Shown: piece after piece, positions 1-5,917 of the stretch
Layout: the number at the start of each line of letters is the position of its first letter
Numbering within the stretch: position 1 is the first letter of the stretch
DNA from: Ignavibacteria bacterium
GTDB lineage: Bacteria; Bacteroidota; Ignavibacteria; Tepidaquicellales; OLB5
Direction of reading: 5' to 3'
Assembly: GCA_030835005.1 (NCBI GenBank)
Contig: JAUQWT010000402.1
Span: 1-10,015, forward strand
DNA length: 10,015 bases
Made by a program: the position numbers and the translations under genes
The notes under the pieces: model-generated
What the model was told of the DNA's origin: nothing
The model's input: only the letters and a program-made list of their open reading frames with translations
Databases searched by the model: none

Positions 1-98
1 GCATTGCTTAAAGAGTACAAAATAACTAATATTACTGCAATTACGAGTAAATGCCTGTAAGGCTTAAGCAGTCTGGCTAAGCGGAAATATTGTTTCAT
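1..98 (-). CDS. ABC transporter (exporter type), N-terminus only, cut by window edge
   Basis: Reading the minus strand from an ATG at 98-96 gives 32 uninterrupted codons that run off the left edge. The peptide begins MKQYFRLARLLKPYRHLL and continues with a hydrophobic stretch, VIAVILVILYSLSN. A short basic amphipathic start, then 'LLKPYR', then a first membrane helix ending in Ser-Asn is the usual opening of MsbA/LmrA-type half-transporters, which export lipids or other hydrophobic substrates across the inner membrane using ATP. The nucleotide-binding domain lies outside the window, so the family call rests on this N-terminus alone. The 8-mer TATTTTTG on the minus strand at 111-104, an exact match to the Bacteroidota -7 box, sits only 5 nt before the ATG. 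If it is used, the transcript would be almost leaderless. Another membrane protein remains possible. Confidence 0.55.
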   Translation of the reverse strand, partial: MKQYFRLARLLKPYRHLLVIAVILVILYSLSN

Positions 99-200
99 TA
101 CGCCAAAAATACTCTGAATTACCTTAATATAAAATGGTAATCAATAAATGATAGCTTTTGATAATAGCTTCAGTGAAAAACCAAAAGACGCAACATATCT

Positions 201-230
201 ATCATTTTATTATGATCTAAATCATTTTAT
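201..230. repeat. 10-bp direct repeat with an internal inverted half-site
   Basis: ATCATTTTAT occurs at 201-210 and again at 221-230, 20 bp apart, about two helical turns. Between them ATGAT (212-216) is the inverted form of the ATCAT that begins each copy, giving three half-sites in 25 bp. The spacing suits a bound dimeric regulator, but AT-rich DNA makes chance matches easy. Confidence 0.3.
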
Positions 231-295
231 CCGCTTACAATGTGTGTTATATTTGAAACAGCTTTCAAAAGCAATATTTAACCTTCTTATAGTGC

Positions 296-327
296 TTTGT
301 TCATTGATAAAAGCAAATTATATTTAG
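296..327 (+). promoter_or_regulatory. Candidate Bacteroidota-type promoter for the sorting-domain protein
   Basis: TTTG at 296-299, a 20-nt spacer, then TATATTTA at 320-327. The Bacteroidota housekeeping promoter is TTG near -33 and TAnnTTTG near -7, so only the last base of the -7 box differs. It lies 93 nt upstream of the start at 421. Confidence 0.35.
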
Positions 328-420
328 TTGATAAACTACTAGGCTCTTGCTGAAATATTAACTTTTAATTTAAATTTATGAACCCCGAAGACTTTAAAAT
401 ACAAACCTGAAGGACATTTA

Positions 421-1803
421 ATGAAGATAATTTTATTTTTCATGTTTTTTTCTATTGTATTTTCCTCTAATTCCATTAGCCAATGGATAACCTGGCAAAA
501 AACTTACGGCGGCCCACATTTTAATGAAGGAACTTCAATTGTAGAAACACCCGATGGTGGCTATCTTGCTGTAGGTAATGATAGAATAGGTCAAATTGAA
601 AGGACTTTGGTTTTAAGGTTAAATCAATTAGGTGATACTTTATGGGCGAAATTTCTGATGGAGGATTTCCCATCTAAAATAATTCAAACATTAGATAATA
701 ATTATGTAATTTTGGGCGCTTATACTACAGTTATAAAAATCGATATTGAAGGAAATATAATTTGGCAAAGTGGACCTTTTGATTGGGACAAAATATTTAA
801 TACTATAATACAAACATCTGATGGAGGTTATGTAATTTGTGGTAGAATAGACAGCGGTACATTAAGCCATCCTTACCTATTTAAGATCAACAGTGAAGGT
901 GACTCACTTTGGGAGAAGGTTTATACAGATAGTATATTTTTTGGTGCATTTTATGATATGGATATTGCAAATGATAACAATTTTGTCATGGTCGGTAACT
1001 TCAGTGATTCAGCTTTCATCTCAGATAAGTTATCAATTATGAAAACTGATCAATTAGGTAATGTAATCTGGTTGCAGCGTTATGATTCTTTAATGTACTA
1101 CACAACAAGAGGAATTGTTATATCCCCGGATAATTCAATCATAATTGCTGGAAGTTTTTTTATAAGTAAGTTCAATAGTACCGGTAATCTAAACTGGCTT
1201 AAACTTTATGATTCATTAAATTTTATTGATCTAAGAAACGTGACACTTACCAAAGATGGTAATTATGTTTTCACAGGAACTTGGGATAGTATCGGTAATT
1301 TCACTTTGTACACTGTACTACTAAAGACTGATACTAGTGGAAATGAGTTATGGCATAAATTATTTGGTTTTAACAATTCTGATAGAGGCGAACAAGTCAA
1401 ATCGACATCTGATAGCGGATATGTAATTATTGGAAGAAGAGAGCCATATTTGGCAGGTCAGATTTATATAATTAAGACTGATAAAAACGGATTTGCAAAT
1501 CCACCGATAGGTATTGTTCCTATTTCAAATTCAATTCCAGAGAATTACTATCTTTCACAAAACTATCCGAATCCATTCAATCCTGTAACCAATATTAGAT
1601 TTAGTACCACGGAATCAGAAATTGTTAAATTATTAGTGTGTGATATTTTAGGTAAGGAACTTGCAGTACTTGTAAATGAAAGCCTTAAGCCCGGCAGCTA
1701 CGAAGTTAAATTTGATGCCACAAATTTTGCTTCGGGTTTGTATTTTTATACTCTTGAATCGGGTTCATTCAGGGAGACGAAGAAGATGGTATTAATCAAA
1801 TAA
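421..1803 (+). CDS. Secreted seven-repeat (probable beta-propeller) protein with type IX sorting domain
   Basis: A 460-residue exported protein. Residues 1-20 are a signal peptide, with probable cleavage before QWITW. Residues about 38-354 hold seven diverged repeats of 35-50 residues, each with a 'DGGY/DNNY + hydrophobic + G' strand (near 45, 92, 134, 186, 237, 280, 331). Six are followed by a '(L/I)W' strand (near 75, 115, 164, 217, 259, 311). The seventh lacks it, but an extra 'WQKTYGG' strand at 25-31 precedes the first repeat, as in a propeller closed by its own N-terminus. Residues about 374-460 are a type A Por sorting domain (NYPNPFNP at 381-388, SGLYFYTL, KKMVLIK), which directs export through the type IX system. 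AGGA at 411-414 supports the start. Its function is unknown; surface adhesion or binding is a guess. It is visibly more AT-rich than the next genes. Confidence 0.88.
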   Translation: MKIILFFMFFSIVFSSNSISQWITWQKTYGGPHFNEGTSIVETPDGGYLAVGNDRIGQIERTLVLRLNQLGDTLWAKFLMEDFPSKIIQTLDNNYVILGAYTTVIKIDIEGNIIWQSGPFDWDKIFNTIIQTSDGGYVICGRIDSGTLSHPYLFKINSEGDSLWEKVYTDSIFFGAFYDMDIANDNNFVMVGNFSDSAFISDKLSIMKTDQLGNVIWLQRYDSLMYYTTRGIVISPDNSIIIAGSFFISKFNSTGNLNWLKLYDSLNFIDLRNVTLTKDGNYVFTGTWDSIGNFTLYTVLLKTDTSGNELWHKLFGFNNSDRGEQVKSTSDSGYVIIGRREPYLAGQIYIIKTDKNGFANPPIGIVPISNSIPENYYLSQNYPNPFNPVTNIRFSTTESEIVKLLVCDILGKELAVLVNESLKPGSYEVKFDATNFASGLYFYTLESGSFRETKKMVLIK

Positions 1804-1805
1804 TA

Positions 1806-1856
1806 ATTCATCCGATGACTCAGAGCCTGACTGCTATGGCAGTTCATCGGATGAAT
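1806..1856. repeat. Nested inverted repeat downstream of the sorting-domain gene
   Basis: ATTCATCCGATG (1806-1817) pairs perfectly with CATCGGATGAAT (1845-1856), and ACT/AGT adds three pairs beyond a bulged T. Each arm is itself a near-perfect palindrome, TCATC-C-GATGA at 1808-1818 and TCATC-G-GATGA at 1844-1854, with centres 36 bp apart. The loop has its own small stem (ACTGC 1830-1834 with GCAGT 1839-1843). No T-run follows on the plus strand, so it is not a standard intrinsic terminator. It may act in RNA processing, as a bidirectional or factor-assisted terminator, or as a paired protein-binding site. Confidence 0.6.
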
Positions 1857-1959
1857 ACATACTACTTAGATTACCCAATTATAAATTCTTTGCATATTTG
1901 AAAATAATTAAAGATATTAAGCGATTGATATGTAGTTTTTATAAATTTAATTCAGAAAT

Positions 1960-3177
1960 ATGAAACATATACTATCAGTTGCATCCTCGTTATTGATTTT
2001 GGTTCTACTTGTTTCCTCCACAGCTTATTCATATCCAAAGTTTGCAGCCTTAACAGGCGAGAAGTGCCAAAGCTGTCATGTCAATCCAACCGGCGGCGGA
2101 ATGCGTAATCTCTACGGGTCAAAGTATTCCAAAGATAATCTGTATTTCAAGTTTTGGGCAAAAGCCAATAAAACCACTGAGATCGATCCTCAGATCACAA
2201 AAGGCATATCGATGGGCGCAGATATGAGAATGATATTCATTAATGACCAGACCGGAGAAGGAAATCCGAACTTCAATACATTCTTCCAGATGCAAGGTGA
2301 TCTTTATGTAAATGCAAAAGTTAACAATTATATCAGTCTTATGGTTGCCCCCGGACTTTACATACCAAATACTTATGGTTCAAGTCCGTTGCCAACCAAA
2401 TACGAAATTTACGGAATGGTTTCGAATCTTCCTGCAGGCCTGTATTTCAAAGTAGGCCGCTTCATACCTAACTTTGGAATAAAGATACCGGAACACCGCG
2501 CTTATAACAGGGTGTTTAACGATATGTACACTCCATACGCGTCAGATGCAGGTATAGAAGTAGGTATATCACCAAGCTTCTTCACCCTTACTGCAGGATT
2601 CTCAAACGGCTCAAGCGTCAACAAAAGTAATCAGCGGAATAACAGCTTTGATTTTGATAACCAAAAACAAATTACTGTTTCGGGCGATTTCCGCTGGGCT
2701 GCCAAGAAAAATAAATATACTTTCGGTCTCGGCGGCTCATTCTTAAGCAATCCGTTTAAATACGATCCGAATAATAATGTAAACGCTTTAAGGCAAATGG
2801 CTGCCGGATTCATATCTATCGGTTTATTTGAGCGTGTATCAATAATCGGCGAGCTTGCCTACAACCGCCTGAAGCTAAATGACTCATTAAACACAAAATC
2901 TGATTTCAAAACAATTTTTGGCGAGATAGATATCAGAGTAACTAAAGGGCTTGAGCTGAAATTCCAGTATGAAAATTACGATAATGCTCTTGGCTCTAAA
3001 AATGCCGCCACAGAAATGCAGAGATACAGCTTTGGTGCGGTTATTTATCCGCTGACAGGACTTGAGATCGAGCCTGTTTTCAGAATTGTGAAAAACGGAC
3101 TCGGCGACCCCGAACCGCCCGGCGCTACCGATAGAAAAGACAATGAATTCCAGACAGTGTTTAAATTTTACTTCTAA
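1960..3177 (+). CDS. Outer-membrane cytochrome-porin fusion (Cyc2-like, single heme)
   Basis: A 405-residue protein. Residues 1-24 are a signal peptide ending AYS. The mature N-terminus is YPKFAALTGEKCQSCH followed by VNPTGGGMRNLYG, with one covalent heme site, CQSCH, at 36-40. From about residue 85 to the end the chain alternates polar and hydrophobic residues in strand-length units separated by turns, and it ends FQTVFKFYF, the aromatic C-terminal signal recognised by the outer-membrane barrel assembly machinery. A short single-heme domain in front of a porin barrel, with a 'FA..TG..C..CH' motif, is the layout of Cyc2, the outer-membrane Fe(II) oxidase of neutrophilic and acidophilic iron oxidisers and some Chlorobi; its length is within that family's range. 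Electron transfer across the outer membrane is therefore likely, but iron as donor is inference, and a different single-heme barrel family is possible. There is no clear Shine-Dalgarno. CATATTTG at 1893-1900 is a one-mismatch -7 box. The gene appears monocistronic. Confidence 0.72.
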   Translation: MKHILSVASSLLILVLLVSSTAYSYPKFAALTGEKCQSCHVNPTGGGMRNLYGSKYSKDNLYFKFWAKANKTTEIDPQITKGISMGADMRMIFINDQTGEGNPNFNTFFQMQGDLYVNAKVNNYISLMVAPGLYIPNTYGSSPLPTKYEIYGMVSNLPAGLYFKVGRFIPNFGIKIPEHRAYNRVFNDMYTPYASDAGIEVGISPSFFTLTAGFSNGSSVNKSNQRNNSFDFDNQKQITVSGDFRWAAKKNKYTFGLGGSFLSNPFKYDPNNNVNALRQMAAGFISIGLFERVSIIGELAYNRLKLNDSLNTKSDFKTIFGEIDIRVTKGLELKFQYENYDNALGSKNAATEMQRYSFGAVIYPLTGLEIEPVFRIVKNGLGDPEPPGATDRKDNEFQTVFKFYF

Positions 3178-3229
3178 TTATTTGTGAGTAACTAATTCAC
3201 AGATAACCGTTTGATTGTTTTTTTTACAG

Positions 3230-3257
3230 GCGGCAGACTTTTCTGCCGCTTTTCTTT
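3230..3257 (+). terminator. Intrinsic terminator of the cytochrome-porin gene
   Basis: GCGGCAGA (3230-3237) pairs with TCTGCCGC (3242-3249) over 8 perfect base pairs with a CTTT loop, followed by TTTTCTTT at 3250-3257. It stands 53 nt after the stop codon and separates this gene from the polyketide operon. Confidence 0.9.
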
Positions 3258-3300
3258 AATTGCTGGAGAACCCGTAAGATTGAATATATGTTAATCTGGT

Positions 3301-4365
3301 ATGGCTAAACTAATATCAACCGGTACCGCTGATGCACCGTATAAGCTTCCGCAGGATGAGATCAGGAATTTCGTTTATAATCTTTATTCAGGGAAGTATA
3401 ACGAGATCGAAAGGCTTATTGGCGTATTCGATAATTCTACCATCGCTAAACGACATATTTCAGTACCCGTTGAGTGGTTATCAAAAGAACATACATTCGC
3501 GGAGCGCAATATTGTTTTCAGAGATGTTGCAATTGATCTTTCCAAAAAAGCAGCAGCAGATTGCCTTGAAAAGTGCGGCGCTGAGTATTCCGATATTCAT
3601 AACATCATCTATGTTACTAGTACCGGCGTAATGACTCCAACTCTTGATGCTGTGCTGTTTAATGAATTCAAACTTGATAGCCACATTAAACGCACACCTT
3701 TGTGGGGACTAGGCTGTGCAGGCGGGGCAAGCGGCATTAGCCGTGCTATGGATTACGCAAAAGCTAATCCAAAACATAACGTTCTTGTTATTGCAATTGA
3801 GCTTTGCAGTCTTACTTTCCAGAAGGATGATCTATCCAAAAGCAATATAATCGCATCATCGCTTTTTTCAGATGGATGTGCAGCAGCGCTTATTGCAGGT
3901 GATGAGAGCCGTTTAGCTGGCACCAATGGGGCCAATCTGCTGGATTCACTTTCTACCATCTATCATGATTCACTTGATGTAATGGGATGGGATATTGTCA
4001 ATAGCGGCTTCAAGGTCGTCTTCAGCAGGGATATTCCCAATATTGTTAAGGAATATGTCAAGCCAAACATCATGGAGCTTCTGGATAAGCATAAATTGAA
4101 ATTAAGCGATATAAAACATTATGTCACTCACCCGGGCGGATTAAAAGTCATTAATGCATATGAAGAGTCACTTAGTATCACAAACGGACTCCTTGATCTA
4201 TCCCGAAAAGTTTTAAACGAACATGGCAATATGTCTTCGCCTAGCGTGCTTTATGTTATGAATGAATTTCTTAAAGAAAAAAACCATACAGCAGGGGAGT
4301 ACGGTATTATTTCTGCACTTGGTCCCGGCTTCAGCAGCGAACTAATCCTTTTCAAAACTGCCTGA
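3301..4365 (+). CDS. bpsA: Type III polyketide synthase (chalcone/alkylpyrone synthase family, BpsA-like)
   Basis: A homodimeric thiolase-fold enzyme of 354 residues that extends an acyl-CoA starter with malonyl-CoA and cyclises the chain, typically to alkylpyrones or alkylresorcinols in bacteria. The catalytic triad is intact: Cys139 in GLGCAGGASG, His277 in YVTHPGG, and Asn310 in EHGNMSSPS. The spacings (138 and 33 residues) almost equal those of plant chalcone synthase (Cys164, His303, Asn336). The C-terminal loop ALGPGFSSEL (339-348) matches the family GFGPG loop. The N-terminus 'ISTGTADAPYKLPQDEI' is the usual family start, so the ATG at 3301 is probably right although no Shine-Dalgarno is visible. 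Its stop shares one base with the next gene's start (TGATG), so the two are translationally coupled. The paired methyltransferase suggests a membrane-associated methylated alkylpyrone, as for Bacillus BpsA/BpsB. The symbol is given by analogy; starter and product cannot be read from sequence. Confidence 0.88.
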   Translation: MAKLISTGTADAPYKLPQDEIRNFVYNLYSGKYNEIERLIGVFDNSTIAKRHISVPVEWLSKEHTFAERNIVFRDVAIDLSKKAAADCLEKCGAEYSDIHNIIYVTSTGVMTPTLDAVLFNEFKLDSHIKRTPLWGLGCAGGASGISRAMDYAKANPKHNVLVIAIELCSLTFQKDDLSKSNIIASSLFSDGCAAALIAGDESRLAGTNGANLLDSLSTIYHDSLDVMGWDIVNSGFKVVFSRDIPNIVKEYVKPNIMELLDKHKLKLSDIKHYVTHPGGLKVINAYEESLSITNGLLDLSRKVLNEHGNMSSPSVLYVMNEFLKEKNHTAGEYGIISALGPGFSSELILFKTA

Positions 4366-4874
4366 TGCAATTTTTTACTTTCTTTCTAATACTTGTAATT
4401 ATTCAAAGGCTGATTGAGCTTGTGATCGCCCGTGTAAATGAAAAGAAGATGAGGTCACTTGGCGCAGTTGAATATGACTCAGGCGGCTATAAAGTAATTG
4501 TAGTAATGCACATATGTTTTTTCCTTTCTTTGATCGCAGAAAAGACCCTGCTTGATCCTCCGGTAAACAGATACCTCATCATATTCCTTTCAGCATTCAT
4601 ACTTGCGCAATTTTTAAGGTACTGGGCCATCAAAAGTCTGGGAGAATTCTGGAATACCCGGATAATAATCCTCAAAGGTGCGCCTCTCATCAAAAAAGGG
4701 CCGTACAAATTTTTATCGCACCCTAATTACGTTGCAGTAGTAACAGAAATAGCCATTATACCATTGATCTTTTCATGTTATATTACCGCCATCGTTTTTT
4801 CAATCTTGAACTTATTGGTACTCTATCGCAGGATAAGGATTGAATCTTCACTGCTGACCAAACAGAAAGGATAG
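4365..4874 (+). CDS. bpsB: Isoprenylcysteine methyltransferase-family membrane protein (BpsB-like O-methyltransferase)
   Basis: A 169-residue integral inner-membrane protein with hydrophobic segments at about 3-21, 44-60, 68-86, and a C-terminal pair between 122 and 155. The motif KGPYKFLSHPNYVAV (111-125) is the signature of the ICMT/PEMT superfamily, where it forms part of the S-adenosylmethionine site (usual form GPYR.-RHP-Y). RIRIESSLL near the end corresponds to the R..-E..L motif of these enzymes. The ATG at 4365 overlaps the polyketide synthase stop. In Bacillus subtilis the equivalent neighbour, BpsB, methylates the hydroxyl of alkylpyrones made by BpsA to give methyl ethers; the same role is inferred here from family and position. 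The family is broad, so another small lipid substrate is possible. Confidence is high for the family and moderate for the substrate. Confidence 0.8.
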   Translation: MQFFTFFLILVIIQRLIELVIARVNEKKMRSLGAVEYDSGGYKVIVVMHICFFLSLIAEKTLLDPPVNRYLIIFLSAFILAQFLRYWAIKSLGEFWNTRIIILKGAPLIKKGPYKFLSHPNYVAVVTEIAIIPLIFSCYITAIVFSILNLLVLYRRIRIESSLLTKQKG

Positions 4875-4877
4875 ATC

Positions 4878-5234
4878 ATGAGCACAAAATTCGGCCACAT
4901 AGAACTATTTGTAAAGGAGCCGCTCAAAACAAAGGATTTCTATATTGACATTTTAGGATTTAATCTGGATACTATTCAGCATAATAAGATCGTTTGGCTG
5001 TACAAAGAAGACAAGATCATTATGCTAAGGCCGGGAAATCCTGCGGCAGCTGCCCAAAATTACCAGTCTGCCAGATCAGGCCTTGTTCTTTATACTGATG
5101 ATCTTGAAGCTGAGGCTGCAAAACTAAAATCACTTGGGCTTGAGTTCAAAGGAACTGACGGTTCAGATTCATGTCTTACTTTCACTGATCCGGATGGTAA
5201 CTGGTTTCAATTAGTGGACCCAGATCATGCATGA
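4878..5234 (+). CDS. VOC/glyoxalase-fold protein, probably without the usual metal site
   Basis: A 118-residue vicinal-oxygen-chelate domain made of two beta-alpha-beta-beta-beta modules (about 4-53 and 66-115). Recognisable pieces are GHIELFV (6-12), FYIDILGF (21-28), GLVLYTDD (68-75) and FTDPDGNWFQLVDP (102-115). VOC enzymes generally bind a metal with one residue from each of four strands. Here His7 is present, but the second-module His is Leu69 and the final Glu is Gln111; the remaining position, near Arg51, also lacks an obvious Glu. A metal-independent binding, cyclase or resistance-type role is more likely than glyoxalase I activity. It starts 3 nt after the methyltransferase stop, with AAAGGA at 4866-4871 as ribosome binding site, so it is co-transcribed with the polyketide genes and may act on their product or protect against it. 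That link is inference. Confidence 0.82.
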   Translation: MSTKFGHIELFVKEPLKTKDFYIDILGFNLDTIQHNKIVWLYKEDKIIMLRPGNPAAAAQNYQSARSGLVLYTDDLEAEAAKLKSLGLEFKGTDGSDSCLTFTDPDGNWFQLVDPDHA

Positions 5235-5250
5235 AGTCTTACGCTGAATT

Positions 5251-5290
5251 CAATTACAAATGTTCTACCGCAATTTGATTATTGTAATTG
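5251..5290. repeat. 9-bp perfect inverted repeat after the polyketide operon
   Basis: CAATTACAA (5251-5259) and TTGTAATTG (5282-5290) are exact inverted repeats with a 22-nt loop. It lies after the VOC stop and overlaps the proposed -33 box of the next gene. It has no GC-rich stem or clean T-run, so terminator and operator are both possible and neither is secure. Confidence 0.4.
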
Positions 5291-5313
5291 TTGTGTAATT
5301 TTAGTTATATTTA
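5282..5313 (+). promoter_or_regulatory. Candidate Bacteroidota-type promoter for the small membrane protein
   Basis: TTG at 5282-5284, a 21-nt spacer, then TATATTTA at 5306-5313, one base from TAnnTTTG and identical to the -7 box proposed at 320-327. It lies 22 nt upstream of the TTG start at 5336. Confidence 0.4.
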
Positions 5314-5335
5314 ACAAAATATTTACAAAAAATTA

Positions 5336-5827
5336 TTGAAGAAATTCTTTTTCACTTTTATAGGTTTATTAATCTTCACCACAGTTTGTTTTTCCCAAAC
5401 AAACCCCTGCAGTATCGTCTATAAGAACGGATCGGGTATCCCCAAAACAAGACTTATGGGAATCCATGAAAATCTTTTGCTTGTTTCTGATACCGGTAGT
5501 TACAGAATTGTTAACACTGATAAAATTGCCAGGATAAAGTTTGATAACGGCAAGTACTGGAAAACAGGAGCTGCTTATGGGGCCGGAATCGGGTTTGTTG
5601 GCGGTTTTCTGGTTTACCAGATATGGGGGAAAAAGAAGATCAAATTCCTTCCTCAGGATGTTGCGCTTGGAGTAATCGGATTGTTCACTATCCCTTGTGC
5701 AATAATTGGCGGTTTCATAGGCCTTCAATTCAAAAATATCGATCAGTATGAGCTTGCCAAGCTGAATTCATTTGTTAAAGCTAAAGAAATAAAGTACATT
5801 ATCAAAGATCACGCCCAGTATAAGTAG
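5336..5827 (+). CDS. Exported small protein of unknown function with a glycine-rich membrane hairpin
   Basis: No family recognised. The 163-residue protein begins with a signal peptide (MKKFFFTFIGLLIFTTVCFS, residues 1-20, probable cleavage before QTN). Residues 22-72 are short beta-like segments (LLLVSDTGSYRIVNTDKIARI). Then come two glycine-rich hydrophobic segments, about 79-96 (GAAYGAGIGFVGGFLVY) and 108-132 (ALGVIGLFTIPCAIIGGFIGL), joined by a basic loop, GKKKIKF. The C-terminus is basic and probably helical. The spaced glycines suggest two closely packed helices. The start is TTG at 5336; I chose it because the signal peptide begins exactly there and no in-frame ATG precedes it. A promoter candidate ends 22 nt upstream and a strong terminator follows, so it looks like a single-gene unit. 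Confidence 0.7.
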   Translation: MKKFFFTFIGLLIFTTVCFSQTNPCSIVYKNGSGIPKTRLMGIHENLLLVSDTGSYRIVNTDKIARIKFDNGKYWKTGAAYGAGIGFVGGFLVYQIWGKKKIKFLPQDVALGVIGLFTIPCAIIGGFIGLQFKNIDQYELAKLNSFVKAKEIKYIIKDHAQYK

Positions 5828-5872
5828 TTTATTCTTTTGAGTTTTTGTATTCTTATTTTAGATCTATAACCG

Positions 5873-5892
5873 AGGGGCAAAAGCCCCTTTTT
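5873..5892 (+). terminator. Intrinsic terminator after the small membrane protein
   Basis: AGGGGC (5873-5878) pairs with GCCCCT (5883-5888) around an AAAA loop, with five T from 5888 to 5892. It isolates the upstream gene from trmO, whose own promoter must lie in or very near the 25 nt before its start or depend on read-through. Confidence 0.88.
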
Positions 5893-5917
5893 ATGTTTAA
5901 ACCAATTTTGAAAAAGT

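Larger units (their letters stand above)
99..420. other. Gene-free, AT-rich intergenic region between divergent genes
   Basis: No convincing coding sequence on either strand. It separates the minus-strand ABC transporter start from the plus-strand sorting-domain protein, so promoters for both should lie here. It holds a 10-bp direct repeat (201-230), an isolated TATATTTG matching the Bacteroidota -7 consensus at 248-255, and a better two-part promoter candidate at 296-327. No RNA gene was recognised. Confidence 0.6.

Noticed and set aside
2631..2813. Minus-strand open frame inside the cytochrome-porin gene
   Set aside because: It lies wholly within a well-supported gene, has no motif or ribosome binding site, and is a reading-frame shadow.
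3183..3201. TGTGA ... TCACA resembling a CRP/FNR-type site
   Set aside because: The spacer is 9 nt instead of the 6 nt of CRP sites, and it lies between a stop codon and a terminator rather than near a promoter.
4878..5234. Glyoxalase I (gloA) assignment for the VOC protein
   Set aside because: At least two of the metal ligands needed for glyoxalase I are replaced (Leu69, Gln111), so only the fold is supported.
5369..5728. 119-codon minus-strand frame opposite the small membrane protein
   Set aside because: The plus-strand frame has a signal peptide, a promoter candidate and a terminator; the minus-strand frame has none of these.
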